DNA of 64,000 nucleotides. Origin: Rhodococcus sp. WMMA185. Lineage in GTDB: Bacteria > Actinomycetota > Actinomycetes > Mycobacteriales > Mycobacteriaceae. Every line of letters starts with the position of its first letter. Within the stretch, counting starts at the first letter, position 1. Of this stretch, positions 35,787-44,849 are shown in pieces. The stretch is taken from positions 1,116,001-1,180,000 of the forward strand of contig NZ_CP017014.1 in assembly GCF_001767395.1 (NCBI RefSeq), read 5' to 3'. The notes below the pieces were generated by a model. The model saw only the letters and a list, made by a program, of their open reading frames with translations. It was not told where the DNA came from and did not search any database. The position numbers and the translations under genes were made by a program.

Positions 35787-37801
35787 AACCATTCAGGACA
35801 CCCGAGTGTGACGTGGGCGGGTCCGCCGGAGTGGAAGACGAGCAGCCGGCTGTCGTCGGTGAGCGCCGACCCGTCCTCGGTGTGGGAGCGGCAATCGGAT
35901 CCGTCGATCCACGCCTGAAGGGTCCGGCGGGACTCGTCGTGCCATCCGTGATCATCCATCTCCCTACCGTCCGCACCGAACCAGACGAGGTCAGGACGCC
36001 CGGTGGGCGTGTGTCTGCCCGAGAAGAACTCCGGCTGACGGAGGGCGGGGGCTGCGCGACGGAGAAAGAGGGCGCGGCTCACGAACGCCGTCAGAGTCTC
36101 GTCCCGGGTGTCCCAGTCGAGTGGCCACGCATCCCCGCTCGCGGTGTGCTCCGGCACGCAGTAGGCGTTGTTGTTTCCGCCCAGGGTATGACCGAACTCG
36201 TCGCCGGAGGTGAGCATTGGGGTTCCGGTCGACAGGGTCAGCGTGGCGAGCAGGGCTCGGACGTGCCGCGAACGGGCGGCGATGATCGCCGGGTCCTTGG
36301 TCGGTCCTTCCACGCCGTGGTTGACGGAGTCGTTGTGATCGGCGCCGTCCCGGTCACCGTCGCCGTTCGCCTCGTTGTGTTTGCGTGAGTACGAGACGAG
36401 GTCGGCGGCGGTGAATCCGTCGTGCGCGGTGACGAAATTGATCGATGCCCACGGTCGCCGTGCGGCGAAGAGATCCTCGGATCCCGCAATGCGCGAAGCG
36501 AGGTCGCGCACACCGGTGTCGCCGTTCCAAAACCGGCGAACGGTATTGCGGTACTGATCGTTCCACTCGGACCACTGAGCTTCGAAGTCACCGACGTGGT
36601 AGCCGTGGGGAGTGGCGTCCCACGGTTCGGCAATCAACTTGCAGCGCGAAAGGACAGGATCCTGGGTGATCGAGGAGAAGACCGGGGCGCGAGGATCGAA
36701 GTCCCCTCCACCGGGTCGCCCCAGGGCGGAGGCGAGATCGAAGCGGAAGCCGTCGACACCCATGTCCTGAGCCCAGTAGCGCAAACTGTCTCCGATCATC
36801 CGGACGGCGATCGGGGAGTACGCGTCGATGGTATTCCCGCAGCCGGTGAGGTCGATGTCGCGCCCTGCGGTGTCGAGGAGGTAGTAGCCGGGGGCGTCGA
36901 GTCCGCGCCAGCTGACACTGATGCCACCGACGTCCTGCTCACAGGTGTGGTTGTAGACGACATCGAGAATTACCTCGATTCCGGCGGCGTGTAGTGCGTC
37001 GACCATGAAGCGGAACTCCGCAATCTCTGCACCCGGTTCCACCGCATAGCCGGGGTGCGGGGCGAAGAAACCAGCAGTGGAATAACCCCAATGGTTGCGC
37101 ATACCGCGTAAGCGCACGGTCGCCTCGGTGAGGTACGCCTGGACGGGCAGCAGTTCGACCGCGGTCACGCCGAGCCGGACAAGATGACCGATGACGGCGG
37201 GCTCGGCGAGACCGAGATATGTGCCGCGGTATCGGGACGGCACGTCGGGGTGACGGGCAGTGAACGATCCCACGTGTAGTTCGTAGACAACGGTTTCCTC
37301 CCACGGTCTTTCGATCCGCGGTCCGGATGTCGGGGTGGTCTCGGCGGTCACCACCGACAGCGGCGTGTGCCCGAGGCTGTCGCGGCGGGAGGGGTCACCG
37401 AACGGGTCGCCTGTGTGGGAGACCAGAGCTTCGTGGTCGCCCAGTTTGCCGGTCATCCGCCTCGCCCAGGGATCGATCAGCAATTTCGCCGGATTGAATC
37501 GGAAACCGTTCGTAGGATCCCAGGGTCCGTGTGCCCGATAGCCGTACTCCTGCTCCGCGCCTACGCCCGCGACGACACCGTGCCAGATGCCGTAGGTGCG
37601 TTCCGTCAGATCGATGCGGGTCTCTTCTCCGGCTCGAGAAATCAGGCACACCTGTACCAGTTCTGCATCCGGAGCGTGGACCGCGAACCGCGTACCTTCA
37701 TCGGTCACCTGTGCTCCCAGGCGAAACGGAGATCCGGGCAGTCGCAGGCTCGGCGGGGCCGGTGGGTCCTCGCGGGCGTGCGAATCGGTGTGAGACGGCA
37801 C
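35654..37801 (-). CDS. glgX: Glycogen debranching enzyme GlgX
   Basis: 715 aa from the GTG at 37801 (AGGA upstream); longer frames run into the divergent ABC gene. GH13 domain: F-A-V-H-A-P-D-A (CBM48-like start near 40), D-V-V-Y-N-H-T, G-V-D-G-F-R-F-D (catalytic Asp), L-I-A-E-P-W-D (catalytic Glu) and F-V-T-A-H-D-G-F-T. The glgX-type sequence N-H-W-G-Y-S-T is present. It removes alpha-1,6 branches from limit dextrins, here near several glucan genes. Confidence 0.92.
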   Translation of the reverse strand: MPSHTDSHAREDPPAPPSLRLPGSPFRLGAQVTDEGTRFAVHAPDAELVQVCLISRAGEETRIDLTERTYGIWHGVVAGVGAEQEYGYRAHGPWDPTNGFRFNPAKLLIDPWARRMTGKLGDHEALVSHTGDPFGDPSRRDSLGHTPLSVVTAETTPTSGPRIERPWEETVVYELHVGSFTARHPDVPSRYRGTYLGLAEPAVIGHLVRLGVTAVELLPVQAYLTEATVRLRGMRNHWGYSTAGFFAPHPGYAVEPGAEIAEFRFMVDALHAAGIEVILDVVYNHTCEQDVGGISVSWRGLDAPGYYLLDTAGRDIDLTGCGNTIDAYSPIAVRMIGDSLRYWAQDMGVDGFRFDLASALGRPGGGDFDPRAPVFSSITQDPVLSRCKLIAEPWDATPHGYHVGDFEAQWSEWNDQYRNTVRRFWNGDTGVRDLASRIAGSEDLFAARRPWASINFVTAHDGFTAADLVSYSRKHNEANGDGDRDGADHNDSVNHGVEGPTKDPAIIAARSRHVRALLATLTLSTGTPMLTSGDEFGHTLGGNNNAYCVPEHTASGDAWPLDWDTRDETLTAFVSRALFLRRAAPALRQPEFFSGRHTPTGRPDLVWFGADGREMDDHGWHDESRRTLQAWIDGSDCRSHTEDGSALTDDSRLLVFHSGGPAHVTLGCPEWFYGLLLTEFDSTSPDGAPTPGGPISGDSTIALSGPTLLVFRAVG

Positions 37802-37852
37802 GTAACCGATCCTGCCGTGAATGCTTGGAAGATGTGCGGGAAGATGGGTGGC

Positions 37853-38674
37853 GTGCATGAACCTGATCCCGATCTCCTCATCGAATTCGAAGATGTTCAT
37901 CTCAGTCGCGGCGGTAATACGCTCGTCGGCCCGGTTACCTGGAATGTGGAACTCGACGAGCGGTGGGTTGTGCTCGGACCGAACGGAGCGGGCAAGACGT
38001 CATTGCTGCGCATCGCGGCCGCCGAACTGCATCCCACCAGTGGTCGCGCCAACGTCCTCGGTGAACGACTCGGCCGCGTCGACATCAGCGAACTACGTCC
38101 GCGGATCGGACTGTCTTCGTCGGCGTTGGCCAATCGGGTACCCGGAGACGAGGTCGTGAGTGATCTCGTCGTCTCGGCCGGATATGCCGTACTCGGGCGC
38201 TGGCGTGAGCGCTACGACGCCATGGACACCGGCCGCGCGTTCGAAATGCTCGAAAGCCTCGGCGTCGACCATCTCGCCACCCGCACATACGGCACGCTCT
38301 CCGAAGGTGAGCGCAAACGTGTGTTGATCGCCCGTGCTCTGATGACCGACCCGGAATTGTTGCTGCTCGACGAACCCGCCGCCGGCCTCGACTTGGGCGG
38401 ACGCGAGGAACTGGTCGCACGCCTGACGGACCTTGCAGCGGATCCGGACGCTCCGGCCACGATCCTCATCACCCACCACGTCGAGGAGATTCCGCCGGGC
38501 TTCACCCACGCGCTACTGCTCAACGAGGGACGGGTGGTCTCGCAGGGATTACTGGATGAGGTCATCACGGCCGACAACTTGAGTGAGGCGTTCGGTCAAC
38601 CCATGAGCCTCGACAAGGTAGACGGCCGATTCTTTGCTCGCCGCGCTCTCGTTCCGGCAGTCAGCCGAGCCTGA
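37853..38674 (+). CDS. ABC transporter ATP-binding protein
   Basis: 273 aa with GTG at 37853; M-G-G-V at 37844 is an alternative start. Walker A G-P-N-G-A-G-K-T, signature L-S-E-G-E-R-K-R, Walker B L-L-L-L-D-E-P-A-A-G-L-D and H-loop T-H-H-V-E-E-I. This is the MlaF/YbbL-like single ATPase, matching Rv3041c by position. No permease gene is adjacent. Divergent from glgX with a 51-base gap. Confidence 0.88.
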   Translation: MHEPDPDLLIEFEDVHLSRGGNTLVGPVTWNVELDERWVVLGPNGAGKTSLLRIAAAELHPTSGRANVLGERLGRVDISELRPRIGLSSSALANRVPGDEVVSDLVVSAGYAVLGRWRERYDAMDTGRAFEMLESLGVDHLATRTYGTLSEGERKRVLIARALMTDPELLLLDEPAAGLDLGGREELVARLTDLAADPDAPATILITHHVEEIPPGFTHALLLNEGRVVSQGLLDEVITADNLSEAFGQPMSLDKVDGRFFARRALVPAVSRA

Positions 38675-38745
38675 ATGCTGTGCGGTCCCCGTTACAGCGG
38701 GGCCTGTTGGAGACGACCGTCACCTCTGGCGTAGGTTCGAGATTC

Positions 38746-39609
38746 ATGGTCTCGAATCACGAGCGAGCGCCCCGGGTGCACCCCGAGGTGCCGGCGAAGG
38801 ACGCGTCCACGGTCATCTTGATCCGTGATGCCGCCGCCGGCGCCGGAACTTCCGGTATCGAGGTGTTCCTGCTGCGACGCGTCCAGGGGATGGCGTTCGC
38901 CGGTGGCATGACGGTGTTTCCGGGCGGGGGGGTCGATCCTTCGGATGCCCACGCCGACTTCCGCTGGGCAGGCCCGTCCGTCGAGTGGTGGGCGCAGCGG
39001 TTCTCTACCGATGCAGCACTTGCGAAGGCTCTCGTGTGCGCCGCGGTGCGAGAGACATTCGAGGAGTGCGGCGTCCTCCTTGCCGGACCGAGCACGGATA
39101 CGGTGGTCGAGGACACGTCGGAGTACACCGAGGCGCGTGTTCGACTCGAGAAGCGCGAACTGTCGTTCAGCGACTTCCTAGATGCAGAGAACCTTGTTCT
39201 GCGCGCCGATCTCTTGCGACCCTGGGCCAACTGGATCACGCCGATCGGTGAGCGGCGGCGATACGACACCCGCTTCTTCGTTGCGGCAGCCCCGAGGGGT
39301 CAAGTCGCCGACGGTGCGACGTCCGAGGCGGAGGAAGTTGTGTGGCAGAGCCCGGTCGACGCTCTCGCGCGCTGGCGCGCGGGTGGCAGCATTTTGCTGC
39401 CGCCTACCTGGAGCCAGCTCGAGGCACTGGGCGCCTTCGGGTCGGTCGCGGAGGTGCTCGCCGCGGAACCGGAGATCCCGGCCATCCTGCCGACACTGAT
39501 CACCGACGAGGAACCGATCCGGGTCGAGTTCCCGGGGCAGGAGGGCTATTACCAAGCCGGCCCACATCCCTGGTCGGCCCGCGAAACCGCGCCGAAGGCA
39601 GGCAAGTAA
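38746..39609 (+). CDS. NUDIX hydrolase (NUDT7/19-like insertion type)
   Basis: 287 aa from the ATG at 38746. The Nudix fold starts at residue 19 with A-S-T-V-I-L-I-R-D, followed by G-G-M-T-V-F-P-G-G-G-V and, after an insertion of about 40 aa, the Nudix helix A-A-V-R-E-T-F-E-E-C-G-V-L-L. The split box is typical of CoA/RppH-unlike eukaryotic NUDT7/NUDT19 relatives, so CoA derivatives are possible substrates. The neighbouring enoyl-CoA hydratase supports that. A TAGGTT lies 8 bases before ATG, suggesting a leaderless mRNA. Confidence 0.82.
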   Translation: MVSNHERAPRVHPEVPAKDASTVILIRDAAAGAGTSGIEVFLLRRVQGMAFAGGMTVFPGGGVDPSDAHADFRWAGPSVEWWAQRFSTDAALAKALVCAAVRETFEECGVLLAGPSTDTVVEDTSEYTEARVRLEKRELSFSDFLDAENLVLRADLLRPWANWITPIGERRRYDTRFFVAAAPRGQVADGATSEAEEVVWQSPVDALARWRAGGSILLPPTWSQLEALGAFGSVAEVLAAEPEIPAILPTLITDEEPIRVEFPGQEGYYQAGPHPWSARETAPKAGK

Positions 39610-39619
39610 CCTCTCCGTC

Positions 39620-40399
39620 ATGGCTGAGTTCGTCACCCTCGAGGTATCCGAAGGCATCGGCACGATCCGGCTCGCGCGGCCCCCGATGAACGCGCTGAAT
39701 CGTCAGGTTCAACAGGAGTTGCGGGCGGCAGTGCGGGAGGCGACGGTCAACTCCGACGTCAAGGCCGTCATCGTCTACGGCGGCGAGAAGGTCTTCGCCG
39801 CCGGTGCGGACGTCAAGGAGATGGCCGAGATGGATTTCGGCCGCATGAGCGACGTGATCGGGGATCTGCAGGCCGACCTTGCGGCGGTGTCCGAGATCCC
39901 GAAACCCACCGTCGCCGCCATCACCGGCTATGCCCTCGGGGGCGGTCTCGAGGTCGCACTATCGGCAGATCGGCGCATCGCGGGAGACAACGCCAAGCTC
40001 GGCGTGCCTGAGATCCTGCTCGGTATCATCCCCGGCGGCGGTGGAACTCAGCGTCTGGCACGGCTGATCGGGCCTTCGAAGGCCAAGGATCTGGTGTTCA
40101 CCGGCAGGTTCGTCGACGCCGAGGAGGCCTTGGCGATCGGGTTGATCGACGAGATCGTGGCACCGGACGATGTGTACGAGGCGGCGCGCAAGTGGGCCTC
40201 GCAGTTCACCAAAGGCGCCGGTCGCGCTCTGGCTGCTGCAAAGGCCGCCATCGACCGTGGGCTCGAGGTCGACCTGAACAGCGGCTTGGCGGTCGAGCGG
40301 CAACTGTTTTCCTCGCTGTTCGCTACCAGGGACCGTACGATCGGGATGGAATCGTTCATGGAGAACGGCCCAGGTAAGGCTCAGTTCACCGGCGAGTAG
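39620..40399 (+). CDS. Enoyl-CoA hydratase/isomerase
   Basis: 259 aa, ATG at 39620. Crotonase motifs: P-P-M-N-A-L-N near 21, A-A-G-A-D-V-K-E-M (oxyanion), G-Y-A-L-G-G-G-L-E-V-A-L near 103, and the catalytic Glu pair region G-V-P-E-I-L-L-G-I-I-P-G-G-G-G-T-Q-R-L. By position corresponds to M. tuberculosis echA17 (Rv3039c). Hydrates 2-enoyl-CoA in beta-oxidation. Ten bases after the NUDIX gene. Confidence 0.9.
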   Translation: MAEFVTLEVSEGIGTIRLARPPMNALNRQVQQELRAAVREATVNSDVKAVIVYGGEKVFAAGADVKEMAEMDFGRMSDVIGDLQADLAAVSEIPKPTVAAITGYALGGGLEVALSADRRIAGDNAKLGVPEILLGIIPGGGGTQRLARLIGPSKAKDLVFTGRFVDAEEALAIGLIDEIVAPDDVYEAARKWASQFTKGAGRALAAAKAAIDRGLEVDLNSGLAVERQLFSSLFATRDRTIGMESFMENGPGKAQFTGE

Positions 40400-40417
40400 T
40401 CTCGAGACCCGGAAAAC

Positions 40418-40431
40418 TAGAACCTGTTCAA
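40418..40431 (+). promoter_or_regulatory. KstR-like operator before the methyltransferase
   Basis: TAGAACCTGTTCAA fits the mycobacterial KstR consensus TnnAACnnGTTnnA at all fixed positions. It sits where the -35 of the promoter (TAGGAT -10 at 40445-40450) would be. Other TetR regulators with AGAACnnGTTCT-type sites could also bind. Confidence 0.5.
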
Positions 40432-40457
40432 CATTACTACCGAGTAGGATTTGCCGC

Positions 40458-41429
40458 ATGACTGCAAGCCCCCATGACGACCCAGCTCCAAACCCGCACG
40501 CCACCGCCGAAGAGGTAGAGGCGGCGCTGAAGGACACCAAGCTTGCCCAGGTCCTCTATCACGACTGGGAAGCCGAAACGTACGACGAGAAGTGGTCGAT
40601 CTCGTACGACGAGAGGTGCATCGACTATGCGCGCGGGCGTTTCGACGCCGTCGCGGGTGAGCAGCCTCTGCCCTATGAGCGGGCGCTCGAACTGGGTTGC
40701 GGTACCGGATTCTTCCTGCTCAACCTGATGCAGGGCGGTGTGGCGAAGACCGGTTCGGTCACCGACCTGTCTCCTGGCATGGTCAAGGTTGCGCTGCGTA
40801 ACGCCGAGGGCCTGGGACTGCCCGTCGATGGTCGTGTTGCCGACGCCGAGACCATCCCGTACGACGACAACACCTTCGACCTTGTCGTGGGACACGCTGT
40901 CCTACATCACATTCCGGATGTGGAGCAGTCGCTGCGCGAAGTCCTGCGTGTCCTCAAGCCAGGCGGGCGCTTTCTGTTCGCCGGCGAGCCCACCACGATC
41001 GGCAACTTCTACGCTCGCTGGCTCGGTCGCGCAACCTGGGAAACCACCACGCGGATCACGAAGCTGCCCTTCCTCTCGGACTGGCGACGCCCACAGGCGG
41101 AGCTGGACGAGTCTTCGCGTGCGGCGGCGCTCGAGGCGGTTGTCGACCTGCACACGTTCGATCCGAGCGATCTCGAGTCCATCGCGAAATCTGCTGGTGC
41201 AGTTGAGGTTCACGCTGCAACCGAAGAGTTCGCGGCTGCTCTGCTCGGATGGCCGGTCCGCACGTTCGAGGCTGCAGTACCGTCCGAGAAGCTGGGTTGG
41301 GGCTGGGGCAGGTTCGCCTTCAACGGCTGGAAGACGCTCAGTTGGGTCGACGAGAAGGTTCTTCGCCACGTGGTGCCACGCAAGTTCTTCTACAACGTCA
41401 TGATCACCGGTGTGAAGTCCGGCGACTGA
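40458..41429 (+). CDS. Class I SAM-dependent methyltransferase
   Basis: 323 aa, ATG at 40458, 7 bases after a TAGGAT -10, so likely leaderless. SAM motif I A-L-E-L-G-C-G-T-G-F-F at about 76-86, acidic motif near 104 (V-T-D-L-S) and motif post I L-V-V-G-H-A-V-L-H-H-I-P-D. Corresponds by position to Rv3038c. Substrate unknown. Preceded by a KstR-like palindrome, which would tie it to cholesterol or lipid catabolism. Confidence 0.85.
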   Translation: MTASPHDDPAPNPHATAEEVEAALKDTKLAQVLYHDWEAETYDEKWSISYDERCIDYARGRFDAVAGEQPLPYERALELGCGTGFFLLNLMQGGVAKTGSVTDLSPGMVKVALRNAEGLGLPVDGRVADAETIPYDDNTFDLVVGHAVLHHIPDVEQSLREVLRVLKPGGRFLFAGEPTTIGNFYARWLGRATWETTTRITKLPFLSDWRRPQAELDESSRAAALEAVVDLHTFDPSDLESIAKSAGAVEVHAATEEFAAALLGWPVRTFEAAVPSEKLGWGWGRFAFNGWKTLSWVDEKVLRHVVPRKFFYNVMITGVKSGD

Positions 41430-41430
41430 A

Positions 41431-42591
41431 TTGGGCTACGCCTTCACCGCCGAGGATGTGAGATTCCTGCAGAGCCCTGACGGGGCAGCTGCTCTCTTGG
41501 AGGTGGATGGCTGCGCACTGAATGCGTCTACGCGCCTGGCCGATATCGGTCGGGCGCGTAGACGTTTCGGATCGAACGCGGCGGTGCTGGCGGAGACGGT
41601 GATGCTGCGTCGCAAGGCCGCGGCCAAGCTACCGGGCACCGAGGGGTGGTTCTTCACCGACGACGCACTGCAGCAGTCGACGCCAGGCGCGGTGGCCGCG
41701 CATCGCGCTCAGCGCCTTCGGGGCCGGAACGTCCACGACGTCACCTGCTCTATCGGTGCGGAGCTCAATGCCGCTGCCCGAACGGCCGCGACCGTGATCG
41801 GAAGCGATATCGACCCGGTCCGCCTCCTGATGGCTCGACACAATGTTCCGGCGGCGACCGTTCTCCGAGCCGACGCACTTGTCCCGTGCACCCGCGATAC
41901 CGTCGTGCTCGCCGATCCCGCGCGGCGATCCGGTGGCAGGCGAACGTACGATCCGGCGGCGCTCGAGCCACCACTGCCCGACTTGCTCGACGCGTACGCC
42001 GGCCGTGAGCTGGCGGTGAAATGCGCTCCGGGTCTCGATTTCGACCGGCTCGGCTGGGACGGCGAAATAGAGGTGGTCTCGCTCGACGGTGGTGTGCGTG
42101 AAGCGTGTCTGTGGTCGCCGGGACTGTCCGGGGCCGGTGTCACCAGGAGGGCGAGCGTGCTCGCCTCAAATGGTTCGGTGTGGACGGTGACCGATGCCGA
42201 AGCCGACGAGATCCCCGAGCGCCCCCCGGGGCGATGGATCGTCGATCCCGACGGTGCCGTGGTCCGCGCGGGCCTGGTGCGTCACTACGCGGCACGGCAT
42301 GGCCTGTGGCAACTGGACCCCCGGATCGCATACCTCACAGGAGATTCCGTTCCCGAGGGCGCGCGGGGGTTTCGCATTCTCGACCGCGTCAAGTATTCGG
42401 AGAAGTCGCTGCGCCAGGAGCTGACGCGCCGCGACTGCGGCGTCGTGGAGATTCTCGTGCGCGGTGTGGACGTCGACCCCGCAGCCTTGCGGCCGCGATT
42501 GAAGCTGCGCGGAAGTCGTTCGCTCAGCGTGGTGATCACGCGGATCGGGCGCGCCGGGGTCGCCTTTATTTGCGAATCGCCGCCCGTGTAG
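41431..42591 (+). CDS. Class I SAM methyltransferase with THUMP-like C-terminus
   Basis: 386 aa, TTG start at 41431, one base after the previous stop. Has V-H-D-V-T-C-S-I-G-A-E at about 107-117 and I-G-S-D-I-D-P-V-R-L for SAM binding, and A-D-P-A-R-R-S-G-G-R-R that resembles RNA/DNA methyltransferase D-P-P-R. The final 70 residues (K-Y-S-E-K-S-L-R-Q-E-L, L-K-L-R-G) are a THUMP-like domain. Matches Rv3037c. Probably RNA modification; target unknown. Confidence 0.85.
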   Translation: MGYAFTAEDVRFLQSPDGAAALLEVDGCALNASTRLADIGRARRRFGSNAAVLAETVMLRRKAAAKLPGTEGWFFTDDALQQSTPGAVAAHRAQRLRGRNVHDVTCSIGAELNAAARTAATVIGSDIDPVRLLMARHNVPAATVLRADALVPCTRDTVVLADPARRSGGRRTYDPAALEPPLPDLLDAYAGRELAVKCAPGLDFDRLGWDGEIEVVSLDGGVREACLWSPGLSGAGVTRRASVLASNGSVWTVTDAEADEIPERPPGRWIVDPDGAVVRAGLVRHYAARHGLWQLDPRIAYLTGDSVPEGARGFRILDRVKYSEKSLRQELTRRDCGVVEILVRGVDVDPAALRPRLKLRGSRSLSVVITRIGRAGVAFICESPPV

Positions 42592-42601
42592 TACCCGCGG
42601 G

Positions 42602-43909
42602 TCAGCGGAAGACGAACAGTTCCCCGATCAGGGTTGGAGTGAGCACTTCACCCTCGGGTCCGATCGACGTACCGACCGTGAATCCGAGCGCCCCGGGCAG
42701 AGTGTCCTGGTCGACGATCTCGCCGGTCTGTGTGTCGAATGTGACCATTGCCAGCCCGTCTGTGCCCTCGCGGACCACCGCGTAGCCCGTCGAACCGACG
42801 GTCTGTGCGGGAACCCCCAACTGCAGCAGATCGCTGTGTTCCCAGAGGAGTTCGGCGTGGTCACCCTCGTCTTGCAGGGCGAGAAGGTGGCCGCTCGCAC
42901 CGCCGGCCGGAATGATCAAACCGTCCGCGGTCACCGAGGAGCTGCCTGCTGAGGCGAATCCGATGTCGTAGTTCCACTTCGGCTCGCCGGTCTCCGTATC
43001 GAGGGCCCACAGTTTTCCCTCGTTGTCGTTGGCGTAGACGACCGAATTGTCGCCGGACAGAGTCGGGCTCGATGCGCTCCCGCCCGGAAGTGCGTCGGTG
43101 GACCATTCCTGTGTGATCGTCGGGTTGTCGCCACCGGAGTACTTCATCGCCACGAGTTCCGCCTCCGGAGCATCTGGTGGGAAGAACGTGAAGTAGAACT
43201 TGCCGGTTTCGAGGTCGATCGCAGGCATGTTGGCTACAGGGCAGTCGGGAGAGCCGAAGAAGCAACTGTCGAGACCCTGATCGTCGGGAATGATGGCGAC
43301 GTTCGCGCCCTCGGTGAACGAGGGCGGTGGGATCAGGTCGTACGGCGCCACGACCTTCTCCCCGGTCTGTCTGTCCACGACGTTGATCTGCCCGAGCTGA
43401 GTGATGAACAGGACGTTTCCGTCTCCGGTGAACTGCGCTGACAGCGGTGTCCCGACCACCGGTGTGCGCCAGCGCAGCTGGCCGTACTCGTTGAACGAGT
43501 TGATGGCACCGTTCTCGCCGACGTAGACGTTGGCGGCGGCGTCCACGATGGGTGTGGAGGCCCTGACGCCGGGCCCGAGTTCGCGGCACCAGCGTTTCCG
43601 GCCGCTTTCCATCTGGAAGGAGAAGAGATTGCAGCCCTTCTCGGTGTTTGCCGTGAGGAAAATCTGGCCGCTGGCGGCCACTGATGCGTAGTTCGCCACC
43701 GGTCCACCGATCGGGCGCGTCCAGGCGAGGGAGATGTCTCGGGAGCCGGTGACCGGGCTGGTGTCGCTATTGCGGGCATCGGAATGCATACCGGGCCATC
43801 CCCCCGCCGAGAAGATGTCTTCGACCTGCGTTCCACTACTACAGGCGCTGATCAGGACAGCCGAGGTGGTCGCCAGCGCCAGCAGTGACGAACGTAGGAC
43901 TCGCCGCAT
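42602..43909 (-). CDS. PQQ-type beta-propeller lipoprotein
   Basis: 435 aa. Signal peptide with lipobox L-I-S-A-C (Cys23). Repeats of the PQQ/YfgL kind: A-S-T-P-I-V-D-A-A-A-N-V-Y-V-G, L-R-W-R-T-P-V-V-G-T-P-L-S, L-W-A-L-D-T-E-T-G-E-P-K-W-N-Y. Likely an envelope-exposed propeller scaffold without bound PQQ. Position equals Rv3035. Confidence 0.82.
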   Translation of the reverse strand: MRRVLRSSLLALATTSAVLISACSSGTQVEDIFSAGGWPGMHSDARNSDTSPVTGSRDISLAWTRPIGGPVANYASVAASGQIFLTANTEKGCNLFSFQMESGRKRWCRELGPGVRASTPIVDAAANVYVGENGAINSFNEYGQLRWRTPVVGTPLSAQFTGDGNVLFITQLGQINVVDRQTGEKVVAPYDLIPPPSFTEGANVAIIPDDQGLDSCFFGSPDCPVANMPAIDLETGKFYFTFFPPDAPEAELVAMKYSGGDNPTITQEWSTDALPGGSASSPTLSGDNSVVYANDNEGKLWALDTETGEPKWNYDIGFASAGSSSVTADGLIIPAGGASGHLLALQDEGDHAELLWEHSDLLQLGVPAQTVGSTGYAVVREGTDGLAMVTFDTQTGEIVDQDTLPGALGFTVGTSIGPEGEVLTPTLIGELFVFR

Positions 43910-44048
43910 TTGATCTCCTCGTCTTCGATGGCGCTCGGATCAGAGACTATCGCCCTCGCCGGTCCGCGCGGTGGTTGCACCCCGGGGAACTCGAACTCCG
44001 GGTACACCTGCGCGTGTGGCCGCGGGGTGATAAGTAGGCTGGCGGGCT

Positions 44049-44792
44049 ATGACAACCATGTGGGGCGCACCCCTGCGTACGAGGTGGCGGGGATCCCGCA
44101 AGGGCGACAGCGAGCAGGCCCGCTTCCTTACGCTCGCCTCGCTCCGGTGGGTGCTGGCGAACAAGGCATATACCCCCTGGTACCTGACGCGGTACTACCG
44201 GCTGGCAAAGTTCAAGCTCGCGAACCCGCACGTGATCCTGCGCGGAATGGTCTTCCTGGGGAAGGGAGTGGAGATCCACTCGACTCCCGAACTCTCCCGG
44301 CTCGAGATCGGACGTTGGGTGCACATCGGCGACGGCAATGCGATCCGCTGTCACGAGGGTTCGCTGCGTATCGGGGACAAGGTGGTGTTCGGCAAGGACA
44401 ACGTCGTGAACGCGTACCTCGACATCGAGATCGGTGCGTCGACACTGGTCGCAGACTGGTGCTACATCACCGACTTCGATCACCGCATGGACGACGTGAA
44501 CGTCCCGATCAAGGATCAGGGCATCGTAAAAGGTCCGGTTCGCATCGGTCCCGACAACTGGGTTGCGGCGAAGGTCACTGTCCTGCGAAATACGAGGGTG
44601 GGCCGCGGTTGTGTTCTCGGCGCACACGCCGTCGTCAAGGGCGATATTCCGGACTTCAGCATCGCTGTCGGATCGCCCGCCAAGGCAGTGAAGAACCGCA
44701 AGGCGGAATGGGAGGCTGGGGCGGCCGAGCGGGCGAAGTACATTGCCGCACTCGAGGACATCGCACGCAAGAAAGCCGCCAAGGACACCTGA
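44049..44792 (+). CDS. Left-handed beta-helix (hexapeptide) acyltransferase
   Basis: 247 aa. Hexapeptide turns run from about residue 70 to 215 (I-G-R-W-V-H-I-G-D-G-N, L-R-I-G-D-K-V-V-F-G, I-E-I-G-A-S-T-L-V, G-R-G-C-V-L-G-A-H-A-V-V). The motif T-D-F-D-H-R holds the probable catalytic His. Related to maltose/galactoside O-acetyltransferases; position equals Rv3034c in a polysaccharide/lipopolysaccharide (MGLP) neighbourhood. Acceptor unknown. Divergent from the PQQ lipoprotein. Confidence 0.85.
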   Translation: MTTMWGAPLRTRWRGSRKGDSEQARFLTLASLRWVLANKAYTPWYLTRYYRLAKFKLANPHVILRGMVFLGKGVEIHSTPELSRLEIGRWVHIGDGNAIRCHEGSLRIGDKVVFGKDNVVNAYLDIEIGASTLVADWCYITDFDHRMDDVNVPIKDQGIVKGPVRIGPDNWVAAKVTVLRNTRVGRGCVLGAHAVVKGDIPDFSIAVGSPAKAVKNRKAEWEAGAAERAKYIAALEDIARKKAAKDT

Positions 44793-44803
44793 GGGAGGGA
44801 TCA

Positions 44804-44849
44804 GCGTCCGGCAACGGACGCGACGGGTCAGCGTCCGGGAAGCGGACGC
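44804..44849. repeat. Tandemly duplicated hairpin at convergent gene ends
   Basis: Two stem-loops with identical GCGTCCG/CGGACGC arms lie in tandem, at 44804-44821 (4-nt loop) and 44831-44849 (5-nt loop), within a direct repeat of about 27 bases. The second copy includes the last codons of the GT4 gene; the first lies in the gap. They probably end both convergent transcripts; no T-tract. Confidence 0.65.
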
